From the NCBI RefSeq assembly GCF_963678635.1, contig NC_087069.1, positions 13,862,660 to 13,926,659 on the forward strand: a stretch of DNA of 64,000 bases. The letters run 5' to 3'. The notes beneath the pieces are model-generated. The model was not told the DNA's origin and did not search any database. It saw nothing but the letters and a program-made list of their open reading frames with translations. Numbering within the stretch: position 1 is the stretch's first letter; every line of letters starts with the position of its first letter. This document shows positions 39,413 to 53,282 of this stretch, piece after piece. This stretch comes from Symsagittifera roscoffensis. Its lineage: Eukaryota > Xenacoelomorpha > Acoela > Convolutidae. A program made the position numbers and the translations under genes.

Positions 39413-40197
39413 TTTACAGATTTACAAATCAAGCGTACTTATAAAGGTTGAATTTTCAAAAACTCAATAGTTTTCGTTCTAACACAGAAGTTTCTGATTT
39501 TTTTTTGAGAGTTGAAGATTGAGTTGTAACTTCATGTCTCAAAGTATCAATGGAAAGCAACTTGAATTTAAAAATAATAAAACCGGCCATTTCCATGTTT
39601 TTTTTTGCTATCGGTGTGACTGGTTATAATTTTAGTTTTATTTTTAGTTGTAGTTTTTGTTACAGATACCTCGTTTTCGTTTAAAAAACTCATCACATAT
39701 TTTATTTCATTTCTAAATGAACCACTGGTTTCAAACTGTACTGAAAATTGCTGAACAAGATGTCAACTTGGTAACAATTGTTTTTATAGCTGCAATGAAG
39801 CCACCAAGTGTTTGTTCAGGTTACATTAAAAAAAACTCAAAATATTGCTGGAGAGATATTTACTACTCAATCCCTGAACAGCAAGCTCTTGTTTTGGATT
39901 TGGTATTAAGTATTCTGTTGATTTTCTTAAAAAATTTATTTCCAATGCCACCCTCTAACGCTATGAATGAGAACTTTAACTCAAAAGAGAATTGAAAAAT
40001 CAGTTCGAATCTTTGTAAAAATTGTAAATTATATTCTCTGTAGTTTTATTGACCCAAGTTGATGAAACTTTGACATCAGAAACGGTCGAGTTTCGTTTTG
40101 ACAGGACCCCATTAGGTTAAAACGGTCCGGTTGAATGCAAAGACTCATGCAGTATGATTGAAAAAACTTCTTTGTTGCGCCTTGCTCTTCTTGAAAT

Positions 40198-42440
40198 TGT
40201 CAAAACATTTGCAGGAGCCAACAGGCATTTACTCCGTCATAATGCCACCATATTTACAGATTTACAACATCGTAGAACAGTCCGTAGGTTGTTGGCAGAG
40301 TTTCGTCGTGGTCAAGAAGATAGTTTTTTTTTTTACTTTTCCTAGTCCACTCAAGTTGCTTATACAGTCTGAGCCGTGTTTAGATAAACGTTTTGTCGAT
40401 TTCTTTGTAAGTGTCCATTTAGGAGTAGGGTACACCCTTTTTGCATCATCAAAAACCTTATTTGATTTTTGATTTTAAAAAAACTTTGAAAAATTTAAAT
40501 TCATCTTTAGTTTGGAGAGACTTTTAAGGTTGTCAGGTTCGAAACTAAAACTATCCGAACCTCATCTTCTTATATTTTGTTTTAGTAAACTAGGTTTGGA
40601 ATTGTATGATTCTGCAGGCACATATAAATTAATTTAAAATTAGTTTTCTTCTGTGCATGGTCCAATTGTAAGTTTTTCCTCTTCTTCAGAGCAAGACCCC
40701 TGATCAAGTGATGAAAATCATATCTTGTTAAGTTATGGAAAAACACTGGTGTTTTGTTTTTTGTTGTAGATTTTTTTTTGTTCAGAAAAACTTGAATTGT
40801 GCCCGTTTTTTGATCATGATGAACTACTTTATTGTCAACTAGCTCTTGATTGCAGATAATGCAAGCAATTAGAGTTGAGAAAAGATAAGATTGATTTTCT
40901 TTTGAAATAACAATTTGCTGATGTTTCTATTCGGCTTCTGATAGTATAAGTGCCGTTGATTGTATCCAGTCCAAAAACTTAGCAATGCTAATGGGTTCCT
41001 TAACAAAAGTCTATCTGTTTTTGTTTTTAATTCTGTCGACCAGTATAGCAGCAAAAGACACGGTATTTGATCTTCTAGGTTGGTTGTACCACTTTTCGAT
41101 GAATCAAGTTTGCAGGACGCCTGCTTTAGACAAAGCGCTTCTGTGTCAGCGTATATTGAGACATCGAAGACTTAAACACGTGTTTGAAATGTTTTTTTTT
41201 TGAATTTATTGGTGGCACTTTTATTAAGATTACATCATGTTCACCGCATAATTTCAAATGTTGCTTCAGTCGAGTTTCTGATGAGAATCCGTGGAGACAA
41301 CATTCCCAAAATCTGGTTCTGTTAGAAGAGCCGGGATTTTGTCGAGTGATGAATGCTCTCATATTTGTAATGAGGTAATGGTGAATTGGAATTCCCTCCG
41401 GAAAAAGCAGTAAATTTATTTTTTTATATTTCTTTTCGACAGAAAAAAAGGAACTATTTCGTTCTTAAGCCCGTTGATAGCCATAATAATGGCCAATTTA
41501 AACATCAGTATATCGGCTGGATTCATTGAGAAGAAGCAATGGGTAAAATCTAATCGTTGAAGTTGCTTTTTATACCATTTAGAATCTTGTTTTTTTTTAT
41601 GAGTAGAAGGTGGTATTAAGGCAGCTAGAACTGAATACTTAAAACCAATATGATCTTTGTTTTCAAAATTCAGAAGAGAGTGATCAAAGATCATGGGAGT
41701 AGGAGCTTTGCAAGAGACTTTAACCGGTTGATATTGGTTGATATTGATGTCAAGGTGTTCGAGCGATTCAACCAGGAATCCACTACCACTGCTGCAAATA
41801 AACTTACAATGTGCTCATCATCTAAATAACCATATCAAAAATATCATCAACGCTGAGTTCTGCTGAAACCAGTTTCGAAAAGCTACTTGCATAACAGGAG
41901 AATCTGGTTTCGTCATATGGCTTAACCATATTCGCGAATACTGAGGTTTTTGTTTATTGACCCAAGTTGATGAAACTTTGACATAATAAACAATCGATTG
42001 TCGTTTTGACAGGACCATATTAGGATAAAAAGGTGCAGTTGAACGCGAAGATTCATGCGGTATGATTGAAAAAAACCTCTTTGTTGCGTGTTGCTCTTCT
42101 TCAAATTTTGCGGCACAAAATTGGTTTCTTACAGACTTTGGTCTTGTGAGATTGTGTGTTCTTGAAAGACGTTCCTCCAATTTTTCGCAATTTGCAACAA
42201 CGCAGAGGCAGTATGCATATTTTGATGAAGTGGATGCATTATGTTTTTCTCTGAGATGCCGAAAAAAGCTGTATCTTTGTTTGAATTTGGAAGGGCTCGA
42301 TCCACAACTATAATTTGCTAGTTTCAGATCCTTGCGTTAATTCCCTGAGCTTTCAGCTGGTGATCATTCAGTGTTTGCTTTTGCGCGTAGGGTTTCTAAC
42401 AAGAGCTACAATTGAACACCATCCTGTTTTTCATCCGAAA
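40198..42440 (-). pseudogene. Composite unit 1: zinc fingers plus polymerase exonuclease region
   Basis: In minus-strand order there are three C2H2-like fingers (about 42430-42140, degenerate; the last ends LSRTHNL) and a conserved linker ending DDIFDMVI-like. NPADILMFKLAIIMAINGLK (about 41530-41460) follows, equivalent to the ISINVYGLE block of this family. A second zinc site ECCLHGFSSETRLKQHLKLC lies at about 41310-41250, then FVKEPISIAKFLDW (about 40990). CIICNQELV with VHHDQKTG is at about 40870-40800, and PVFFHNLTRYDFHHLI (about 40750-40700) is the ExoII-like motif. Finally DVVNL and GGIMTE-MPVGSCKCF (about 40280-40200) give the motif A region. Stops interrupt it throughout. Confidence 0.78.
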
Positions 42441-43381
42441 CTTTTAAATCAGAAAAAAAACGATGCAAAACTTCTCAAAACGCAAAATTTAATTTAAAAA
42501 ACAAATGATTTCTTTTCGAATTTTCAACAATAAATTTAAAAAACAACGTTAAAAAGTGAACACACTTCATTCGAAATCAAGCGTACTTATAAAGGTTGAA
42601 TTTTCAAAAATTCAATAGTTTTCGTTCTAACACAGAAGTTTCTGATTTTTTTTGAGAGTTGATGATTGAGTTGTAACTTCATGTCTCAAAGTATCAATGG
42701 AAAGCAACATGAATTTTAAAATAATAAAAACCGGCCATTTCCATGTTGTTTTTGCTATCGGTAATGGACAGAAAGGATACATTAAGAAATGATTTTATGT
42801 GACTGGTTATATTTTTAGTTTTATTTTTAGTTGTAGTTTTTGTTACAGATACCTCGTTTTCGTTTAAAAAACTCATTACATATTTTATTTCATTTCTAAA
42901 TAAACCACTGGTTTCAAACTGTACTGAAAATTGCTGAACAAGATGTCAACCTGGTAACAAGTGTTTTTATAGCTGCAATGAAGCCACCAAGTGTTTGTTC
43001 AGGTTACATTAAAAAAACGCAAAGTTTTGCTGGAGAGATATTTACTACTCAATCCCTGAACAGCAAGAGCTCTTGTTTTGGATTTGGTATGAAGTATTCT
43101 GTTGATTTTTTTAAAAAATTTAATTCCAATGCCACCCTCTAACGCTATGAATGAGAACTTTAACTCAAAAGAAAATTGAAAAATCAGTTCGAATCTTTGT
43201 AAAAAGTGGAATTTATATTCTCTGTAGTTTTATTGACCCAAGTTGATGAAACTTTGACATCAGAAACGGTCGAGTTTCGTTTTGACAGGACCCCATTAGG
43301 TTAAAACGGTCCGGTTGAATGCAAAGACTCATGCAGTATGATTGAAAAAACTTCTTTGTTGCGTCTTGCTCTTCTTGAAAT

Positions 43382-45610
43382 TGTCAAAACATTTGCAGGA
43401 GCCAACAGGCATTTACTCCGTCATAATGCCACTATATTTACAGATTTACAACATCGTAGAACAGTCCGTAGGTTGTTGGCAGAGTTTCGTCGTGGTCAAG
43501 AAGATAGTTTTTTTTTTTACTTTTCCTAGTCCACTCAAGTTGCTTATACAGTCTGAGCCGTGTTTAGATAAACGTTTTGTCGATTTCTTTGTAAGTGTCC
43601 ATTTAGGAGTAGGGTACACCCTTTTTGCATCATCAAAAACCTTATTTGATTTTTGATTTTAAAAAAACTTTGAAAAATTTAAATTCATCTTTAGTTTGGA
43701 GAGACTTTTAAGGTTGTCAGGTTCGAAACTAAAACTATCCGAACCTCATCTTCTTATATTTTGTTTTAGTAAACTAGGTTTGGAATTGTATGATTCTGCA
43801 GGCACATATAAATTAATTTAAAATTAGTTTTCTTCTGTGCATGGTCCAATTGTAAGTTTTTCCTCTTCTTCAGAGCAAGACCCCTGATCAAGTGATGAAA
43901 ATCATATCTTGTTAAGTTATGGAAAAACACTGGTGTTTTGTTTTTTGTTGTAGATTTTTTTTTGTTCAGAAAAACTTGAATTGTGCCCGTTTTTTGATCA
44001 TGAAGAACTACTTTAATGTCAATTAGCTCTTGATTGCAGATAACGCAAGCAATTAGAGTTGAGCAAAGATAAGATTCATTTTCTTTTGAAATAACAATTT
44101 GCTGATGTTTCTATTCGGCTTCTGATAGTATAAGTGCCGTTGATTGTATCCAGCCTAAAAATTTAGCAATGCTAATGGGTTCCTTAACAAAAGTCTATCT
44201 GTTTTTGTTTTTAATTCTGTCGACCAGTATAGCAGCAAAAGACACGGTATTTGATCTTCTAGGTTGGTTGTACCACTTTTCGATGAATCAAGTTTGCAGG
44301 ACGCCTGCTTTAGACAAAGCGCTTCTGTGTCAGCGTATATTGAGACATCGAAGACTTAAACACGTGTTTGAAATGTTTTGTGAATTTATTGGTGGCACTT
44401 TTTGTTAAGATTACATCATGTTCACCGCATAATTTCAAATGTTGATTCAGTCGAGTTTCTGATGAGAATCCGTGGAGACAACATTCACAAAATTTGGTTC
44501 TGTTAGAAGAGCCGGGATTTTGTCGAGTGATGAATGCTCTCATATTTGTAATAGGTTATGGTGATTTGGACTTCGCTCCGTAAATTTATTCATTATATTT
44601 CTTTTCGACAGAAAAAAAGGAATTATTTCGTTCTTAAGCCCGTTGATAGCCATAATGTTGGCCAATTTAAATATCAGTATATCGGCTGGAGACATTGAGA
44701 AGAAGCAATGGGCAAGATCTAATCGTTGGAGTTGCTTTCTGTACAATTTAGAATCTTGTTTTTTTTATGAGTAGAAGGTGGTATTAAGGCAGCTAGAACT
44801 GAATACTTAAAACGAATATGATCTTTGTTTTAAAAATTCAGAAGACAGTGATCAAAGATCATGGGAGTAGGAGCTTAGCAAGAGACTTTAACCGGTTGAT
44901 ATTGGTTGATATTGATGTCAAGGTGTTCGAGCGATTCAACCAGGAATCCACTACCACTGCTGCAAATAAACTTACAATGTGCTCATCATCTAAATAACCA
45001 TATCAAAAATATCATCAACGCTGAATTCTGCTGAAACCAGTTTCGAAAAGCTACTTGCATAACAGGAGAATCTGGTTTTGTCGAATGGCTTAACCATATT
45101 CGCGAATACTGAGAACTGTATTTTTATTGACCCAAGTTGATGAAACTTTGACATAAGAAACAATCGTTTTTCGTTTTGACAGGACCCCATTAGGATAAAA
45201 AGGTGCTGTTGAACGCGAAGATTCATGCGGTATGATTGAAAAAACCTATTTTTTGCGTGTTGCTCTTCATCAAATTTTGTGGCACAAATTTGGTTTCTTA
45301 CAGACTTTGGTTTCTTACAGACTTTACAGACTTTGAAAGACGTTCCTCCAAGCTTTCGCAATTTGCAAAATCGCAGAGGCAGTATACACATTTTGATGAC
45401 GTGGATGCATTATGTTTTTCTCTGAGATGCCGAAAAAAGCTGTATCTTTGTTTGAATTTGGAAGTGCTCGATCCACAACTATAATTTGCTAGTTTCAGAT
45501 CCTTGCGTTAATTCCATGAGCTTTCAGCTGGTGATCATTCAATGTTTGCTTTTGCGCGTAGGGTTTCTAACAAGAGCTACAATTGAACACCATCCTGTTT
45601 TTCATCCGAA
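43382..45610 (-). pseudogene. Composite unit 2, near copy of unit 1
   Basis: It has the same order of modules as unit 1, displaced by about 3,180 bp, with very high identity through the exonuclease part. The fingers and linker run on in a 133-codon minus-strand stretch (45391-44990) ending SVDDIFDMVI. The second zinc site here is CECCLHGFSSETRLNQHLKLC (C-x2-C-x12-H-x3-C). Confidence 0.75.
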
Positions 45611-46414
45611 ACAACAAATTTTATATCAGAAAAAAAACGATGCAAAACTTCTCAAAACGCAAAATTCAATTTCAAAAAAAAAATGATTTCTTTTTCGAAA
45701 TTTCAAAAATAAATTTAAAAAACAACGTTAAAAAGTGAACACACTTCATTCGAAATCAAGCGTACTTATAATGGTTGAATTTTCAAAAATTCAATAGTTT
45801 TCGTTCTAACACAGAAGTTTCTGATTTATTTTTGAGAGTTGAAGAATGAGTTGTAACTTCATGTCTCAAAGTATCAATGGAAAGCAACATGAAATTTAAA
45901 ATAATAAAAACCGGCCTTTCCATGTTTTTTTTGCTATCGGTAATGAACAGAAAGGATACATTAAGAAATGATTTTATGTGACTGGTTATATTTTTAATTC
46001 TATTTTTAGTTGTAGTTTTTGTTACAGATACCTAGTTTTCGTTTAAAAAACTCATTACATATTTTTTTTTCAATTCTAAATAAACCACTGGTTTCAAACT
46101 GTACTGAAAATTGCTGAACAAGATGTCAACCTGGTAACAATTGTTTTTATAGCTGCAATGAAGCCAACAAGTGTTTGTTCAGGTTACACTAAAAAAAAAC
46201 TCAAAGTATTGCTGGAGAGATATTTACTACTCAATCCCTGAACAGCAAGCTCTTGTTTTGGATTTGGTATGAAGTATTCTGTTGATTTTCCCAAAAAACT
46301 TATTTCCAATGCCACCCTCTAACGCTATGAATGAGAACTTTAACACAAAAGAGAATTGAAAAATCAGTTCGAATCTTTGTAAAAAGTGGAAATTATATTC
46401 TCTGTAGTTTTATT

Positions 46415-46762
46415 GACCCAAGTTGATGAAACTTTGATATCAGAAACGGTCGAGTTTCGTTTTGACAGGACTCCATTAGGTTTAAACGGTCCGGTTGAAT
46501 GCAAAGACTCATGCAGTATGATTGAAAAAACTTCTTTGTTGCGTCTTGCTCTTCTTGAAATGTTGTAGCACAATTTTTGTTTTTTACAGATTTTGATCCT
46601 TTGAGATTGTGTGTTCTTGAAAGATGTTCCTCCAAATTATCGCAATCTGCGAAAACGTACAAGCAGTATACACGTTTTGTTGGAGTGGATTCATTATGTT
46701 TTTGTCTGAGATGCCGAAAAAAGCTGTAGCTCGATCCACAACTATAGTTTGCTAGTTTCTGT
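46415..46762 (-). pseudogene. Zinc-finger module at the left end of composite unit 3
   Basis: It encodes degenerate fingers 2 and 3 on the minus strand (YVFADCDNLEEHLSRTHNL). At 46762 it is fused directly to the exonuclease module, at a different breakpoint from units 1 and 2. Confidence 0.65.
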
Positions 46763-48510
46763 TCGTTTCTTCAGAGCAAGACCCCTGATCAAGTGATGAA
46801 AATCATAACTTGTTAAGTTATGGAAAAACACTGGTGTTTTAATTTTTAATGTAGATTTTTTTTGTTCAGAAAAACTTGAATTGTGCCCGTTTTTTGATCA
46901 TGAAGAACTACTTTAATGTCAATTAGCTCTTGATTGCAGATAACGCAAGCAATTAGAGTTGAGCAAAGATAAGATTCATTTTCTTTTGAAATAACAATTT
47001 GATGATGTTTCTATTCGGCTTCTGATAGTATAAGTGCCGTTGATTGTATCCAGCCTAAAAATTTAGCAATGCTAATGGGTTCCTTAACAAAAGTCTATCT
47101 GTTTTTGTTTTTAATTCTGTCGACCAGTATAGCAGCAAAAGACACGGTATTTGATCTTCTAGGTTGGTTGTACCACTTTTCGATGAATCAAGTTTGCAGG
47201 ACGCCTGCTTTAGACAAAGCACTTCTGTTTCAGCGTATATTGAGACATCGAAGACTTAAACACGTGTTTGAAATGTTTTGTGAATTTATTGGTGGCACTT
47301 TTTGTTAAGATTACATCATGTTCACCGCATAATTTCAAATGTTGATTCAGTCGAGTTTCTGATGAGAATCCGTGGAGACAACATTCACAAAATTTGGTTC
47401 TGTTAGAAGAGCCGGGATTTTGTCGAGTGATGAATGCTCTCATATTTGTAATAGGTTATGGTGATTTGGACTTCGCTCCGTAAATTTATTCATTATATTT
47501 CTTTTCGACAGAAAAAAAGGAATTATTTCGTTCTTAAGCCCGTTGATAGCCATAATGTTGGCCAATTTAAATATCAGTATATCGGCTGGAGACATTGAGA
47601 AGAAGCAATGGGTAAGATCTAATCGTTGGAGTTGCTTTCTATACAATTTAGAATCTTGTTTTTTTTTATGAGTAGAAGGTGGTATTAAGGCAGCTAGAAC
47701 TGAATACTTAAAACGAATATGATCTTTGTTTTAAAAATTCAGAAGACAGTGATCAAAGATCATGGGAGTAGGAGCTTAGCAAGATACTTTAACCGGTTGA
47801 TATTGGTTGATATTGATGTCAAGGTGTTCGAGCGATTCAACCAGGAATCCACTACCACTGCTGCAAATAAACTTACAATGTGCTCATCATCTAAATAACC
47901 ATATCAAAAATATCATCAACGCTGAATTCTGCTGAAACCAGTTTCGAAAAGCTACTTGCATAACAGGAGAATCTGGTTTTGTCGAATGGCTTAACCATAT
48001 TCGCGAATACTGAGAACTGTATTTTTATTGACCCAAGTTGATGAAACTTTGACATAAAAAACAATCGTTTTTCGTTTTGACAGGACTCCATTAGGATAAA
48101 AAGGTGCTGTTGAACGCGAAGATTCATGCGGTATGATTGAAAAAACCTATTTTTTGCGTGTTGCTCTTCATCAAATTTTGTGGCACAAATTTGGTTTCTT
48201 ACAGACTTTGGTTTCTTACAGACTTTACAGACTTTGAAAGACGTTCCTCCAAGCTTTCGCAATTTGCAAAAACGCAGAGGCAGTATACACATTTTGATGA
48301 AGTGGATGCATTATGTTTTTCTCTGAGATGCCGAAAAAAGCTGTATCTTTGTTTGAATTTGGAAGTGCTCGATCCACAACTATAATTTGCTAGTTTCAGA
48401 TCCTTGCGTTAATTCCATGAGCTTTCAGCTGGTGATCATTCAATGTTTGCTTTTGCGCGTAGGGTTTCTAACAAGAGCTACAATTGAACACCATCCTGTT
48501 TTTCATCCGA
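46763..48510 (-). pseudogene. Composite unit 3
   Basis: It is like unit 2 but lacks the roughly 490 bp with the motif A region (the equivalent of 40200-40690). ExoII-like, zinc-site, NPADIL-like and finger blocks are all present and nearly identical to unit 2. The 133-codon open stretch is at 48292-47891. Confidence 0.72.
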
Positions 48511-49312
48511 AACAACAAATTTTATATCAGAAAAAAAACGATGCAAAACTTCTCAAAACGCAAAATTCAATTTCAAAAAAAAATGATTTCTTTTTCGAAA
48601 TTTCAAAAATAAATTTAAAAAACAACGTTAAAAAGCGAACACACTTCATTCGAAATCAAGCGTACTTATAATGGTTGAATTTTCAAAAATTCAATAGTTT
48701 TCGTTCTAACACAGAAGTTTCTGATTTATTTTTGAGAGTTGAAGAATGAGTTGTAACTTCATGTCTCAAAGTATCAATGGAAAGCAACATGAAATTTAAA
48801 ATAATAAAAACCGGCCTTTCCATGTTTTTTTTGCTATCGGTAATGAACAGAAAGGATACATTAAGAAATGATTTTATGTGACTGGTTATATTTTTAGTTC
48901 TATTTTTAGTTGTAGTTTTTGTTACAGATACCTAGTTTTCGTTTAATAAACTCATTACATATTTTTTTTCAATTCTAAATAAACCACTGGTTTCAAACTG
49001 TACTGAAAATTGCTGAACAAGATGTCAACCTGGTAACAATTGTTTTTATAGCTGCAATGAAGCCAACAAGTGTTTGTTCAGGTTACACTAAAAAAAACTC
49101 AAAGTATTGCTGGAGAGATATTTACTACTCAATCCCTGAACAGCAAGCTCTTGTTTTGGATTTGGTTTGAAGTATTCTGTTGATTTTCTCAAAAAACTTA
49201 TTTCCAATGCCACCCTCTAACGCTATGAATGAGAACTTTAACACAAAAGAGAATTGAAAAATCAGTTCGAATCTTTGTAAAAAGTGGAAATTATATTCTC
49301 TGTAGTTTTATT

Positions 49313-50480
49313 GACCCAAGTTGATGAAACTTTGATATCAGAAACGGTCGAGTTTCGTTTTGACAGGACTCCATTAGGTTTAAACGGTCCGGTTGAATGC
49401 AAAGACTCATGCAGTATGATTGAAAAAACTTCTTTGTTGCGTCTTGCTCTTCTTGAAATGTTGTAGCACAATTTTTGTTTTTTTACAGATTTTGATCCTT
49501 TGAGATTGTGTGTTCTTGAAAGATGTTCCTCCAAATTATCGCAATCTGCGAAAACGTACAAGCAGTATACACGTTTTGATGGAGTGGATTCATTATGTTT
49601 TTGTCTGAGATGCCGAAAAAAGCTGTAGCTCGATCCACAACTATAGTTTGCTAGTTTCTGTTCGTTTCTTCAGAGCAAGACCCCTGATCAAGTGATGAAA
49701 ATCATAACTTGTTAAGTTATGGAAAAACACTGGTGTTTTGTTTTTTGTTGAAGATTGTTTTTTTTTGTTCAGAAAAACTTGAAATTTGCCCTTTTTTGAT
49801 CATGATGAACCACTTTATCGTCAACTAGCTCTTGATTGCAGATAACGCAAGCAATTAGAGTTGAGCAAAGATAAGATTGATTTCCTTTTGAAATAACAAT
49901 TTGCTGATGTTTCTATTTGGCTTCTGATAGTATAAGTGCCGTTGATTGTATCCAGCATAAAAATTTAACATTGCTAATGGGTTCCTTAACAAAATTCTAT
50001 CTGTTTTTGTTTTTAATTCTGTCGACCAGTATAGCAGCAAAAGACACGGTATTTGATCTTCTAGGTTGGTTGTACCACTTTTTGATGAATCAAGTTTGCA
50101 GGACTCCTGCTTTAGACAAAGCGCTTCTGTGTCAGCGTATTTTGAGACATCGGAGACTTAAACACGTGTTTGAACTGTTTTGTGAATTTATTGGTGGCAC
50201 TTTTATTAAGATTACACCATGTTCACCGCATAATTTCAAATGTTGATTCAGTCAAGTTTCTGATGAGAATCCGTGGAGACAACATTCACAAAACTTGGTT
50301 CGGTTAGAAGAGACGGGATTTTGTCGAGTGATGAATGCTCTCATATTTGTAATGAGGTAATGGTGAATTGGAATTCCCTCCGTAAAAAGCAGTAAATTTA
50401 TTCTTTTATATTTCTTTTCGACAGAAAGAAAGGAACTATTTCGTTCTCAAGCCCGTTGATAGCCATAATATTGGCCAATT
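49313..50480 (-). pseudogene. Composite unit 4, truncated
   Basis: It has the same breakpoint as unit 3 at its left (finger module to exonuclease module near 49663). It is cut inside the NPADIL-type block near 50480, where the sequence jumps via AGGCAGCGGGG to the spacer of a simple unit. The finger and linker part expected to its right is therefore missing and replaced by the 50770 copy. Confidence 0.7.
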
Positions 50481-50769
50481 AGGCAGCGGGGAAAAATTGT
50501 TTTTATAGCTGCAATGAAGCCACCAAGTGTTTGTTCAGGTTACCTTAAAAAAAACTCAAAATATTGCTGGAGAGATATTTCCTACTCAATCCCTGAACAG
50601 CAAGCTCTTGTTTTGGATTTGGTATTAAGTATTCCGTTGATTTTCTTAAAAAATTTATTTCCAATGCCACCCTCTAACGCTATGAATGAGAACTTTAACT
50701 CAAAAGAGAATTGAAAAATCAGTTCGAATCTTTGTAAAAAGTGGAAATTATATTCTCTGTATTTTTATT

Positions 50770-51250
50770 GACCCAAGTTGATGAAACTTTGACATAAGAA
50801 ACAATCGAGTTTCGTTTTGACAGGACCCCATTAGGTTAAAAAGGTGCAGTTGAACGCGAACATTCATGCGGTATGATTGAAAAAACCTCTTTGTTGCGTG
50901 TTGCTCTTCATCAAATTTTGTGGCACAAATTTGGTTTCTTACAGACTTTGGACTTTTGAGATCGTGTGTTCTTGAAAGATGTTCCTCCAAGCTATCGCAA
51001 TTTGCAAAAACGCAGAAGAAGTATGCACATTTCGATTAATTGGATGCATTATGTTTTTCTCTGAGATGCCAAAAAAAGTTGTATCTTTGTTTGAATTTGG
51101 AAGGGCTCGATCCACAACTATAATTTGCTAGTTTCAGATCCTTGCGTTAATTCCATGAGCTTTCAGCTGGTGATCATTCAATGTTTGCTTTTGCGCGTAG
51201 GGTTTCTAACAAGAGCTAAAAATGAACACCATCCTGTTTTTCATCCGAAA
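50770..51250 (-). pseudogene. Simple unit: three-finger N-terminal exon remnant
   Basis: The minus strand has the linker MSKFHQLGSIK, a finger ending LSRTHDL, and remnants of two upstream fingers. No exonuclease module. Confidence 0.65.
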
Positions 51251-52046
51251 CAAAAACTTGGAAATCAGAAAAAACGATGCAAAACATCTCAAAACGCAAA
51301 ATTTAATTAGAAAATAAAATGATTTCTTTTGCGAAATTTCAAAAATTTTTTTAAAAAACAACGTTAAAAAGTGAACACACTTCATTCTAAATCAAGCGTA
51401 CTTATAAAGGATGAGTTTTCAAAAATTCAATAATTTTTGTTCCAATACAGAAGTTTCTGATTTTTTTTTGAGAGTTGAAGATTGAATTGTAACTTCATGT
51501 CTCAAAGTATCAATGGAAAGCAACATGAATTTTAAAATAATAAAAACCGGCCATTTCCATGTTTTTTTTGCTATCGGTAATGAACAGAAAGGATACATTA
51601 AGAAATGATTTTATGTGACTGGTTATATTTTTAGTTTACTTTTACTTGTAGTTTTTGTTACAGATACCTCGTTTTCGTTTAAAAAACTCATTACATATTT
51701 TATTTCATTTCTAAAGAAACCACTGGTTTCAAAATGTACTGAAAATTGCTGAACAAGATGTCAATTTGGGAAAAATTGTTTTTATAGCTGCAATGAAGCC
51801 ACCAAGTGTTTGTTCAGGTTACATAAAAAAAACTCAAAGTATTGCTGGAGAGATATTTACTACTCAATCCCTGAACAGCAAGCTCTTGTTTTGGATTTGG
51901 TATGAAATATTCTGTTGATTTTCTTAAAAAATTAATTCCAATGCCACCCTCTAACGCTATGAATGAGAACTTTAACTCAAAAGAGAATTGAAAAATCAGT
52001 TCGAATCTTTGTAAAAAGTGGAAATTATAGCCTCTGTATTTTTATT

Positions 52047-52530
52047 GACCCAAGTTGATGAAACTTTGACATCAGAAACGGTCGAGTTTCAATTTGACAG
52101 GACCCCATTGGGTTAAAACGGTCCGGTTGAAAGCAAAGATTCATGAAGTATGATTGAAAAAACTTCTTTGTTGCGTGTTGCTCTTCTTGAAAGGTTGTGG
52201 CACAATTTTTGTTTTTTAAAGACTTTGATCCTTTGAGATTGTGTGTTCTTGAAAGATTTTCCTCCAAATTATCGCAATCTGCGAAAACGTACAAGCACTA
52301 TACACGTTTTGATGGAGTGGATGCATTATGTTTTTGTCTGAGATGCCAAAAAAAGCTGTAGCTTTGTTTGAATTTTGAAGGTCTCGATCCACAACTATAG
52401 TTTGCTAGTTTCTGTTCCTTGCGTTATTTCGATGCGCTTTCAACTGGTGATCAGTAAAGGTTTGGTTTCGCGCATAGGCTTTCTAACAATAGCTGCCATT
52501 GAACACCATCCTGTTTTTCAACCAAAACAA
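52047..52530 (-). pseudogene. Simple unit: three-finger N-terminal exon remnant
   Basis: It matches the previous simple unit, 1,277 bp away. The finger YVFADCDNLEENLSRTHNL has the first ligand His changed to Asn, a sign of decay. Confidence 0.62.
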
Positions 52531-53282
52531 AATTTTTTAATTCAGAAAAATGATGCAGAACCTCTCAAAACGCAAAAATTAATTTCAACAAAAAATGATT
52601 TCTTTTCAGAAATTTCAAAATTAAAGTTTAAAAAGAACAACGTTAAAAAGTGAACACACTTCATTCTAAATCAAACGTACTTATAAACAATGACTTTTCA
52701 AAAAGTCAATAGTTTTTGCTCTAATACATAAATTTCTGAAGATTTTTTTGAGATTTGAAGATTGAATTGAATCTTCAGGTCTCAAAGTACCAATGGGAAA
52801 GCAACTTTTCTTGTTTTTGTTGCTACCGGTAATGAACAGAAAGGATACATTAATAAATAATTTTATGTGACTGGTTATAGTTTCAGTTTTAGTTTTAGTT
52901 GTAGTTTTAGTTACAGATACCTTGTTTTCGTTAGAAAAAAAATCATTACATATTTTATTTCATTTCTAAATAAACCACTGAACTCAAATTGTACTGAAAA
53001 TTGCTGAACAAGATGTCAACCTGGTAACAAGTGTTTTTATAGCTGCAATGAAGCCACCAAGTGTTTGCTCAGGTTACAGTAAAGAAAACACAAAGTTTTG
53101 TTGGAGAGATATTTACTACTCAATCCTCGAACAGCAAGCTCTGATTTTGGTTTTGGTATGAAGTATCCTGTTGATTTTCTTACCAAAACTTAATTCCCAT
53201 TACACCCTCTAACACTATGAATGAAACCTTTAATTTAAAAGAGAATTGAAAAATCAGTTCGAATCTTTAGAAAAAGTGGAAA

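Noticed and set aside
40985..50246. Repeated plus-strand ORFs starting MLMGSLTKVYLFLFLILS with a signal-peptide look
   Set aside because: They recur only because the array repeats. The opposite strand of the same bases carries polymerase motifs (FVKEPISIAKFLDW and neighbours), so the plus frames are antisense shadows.
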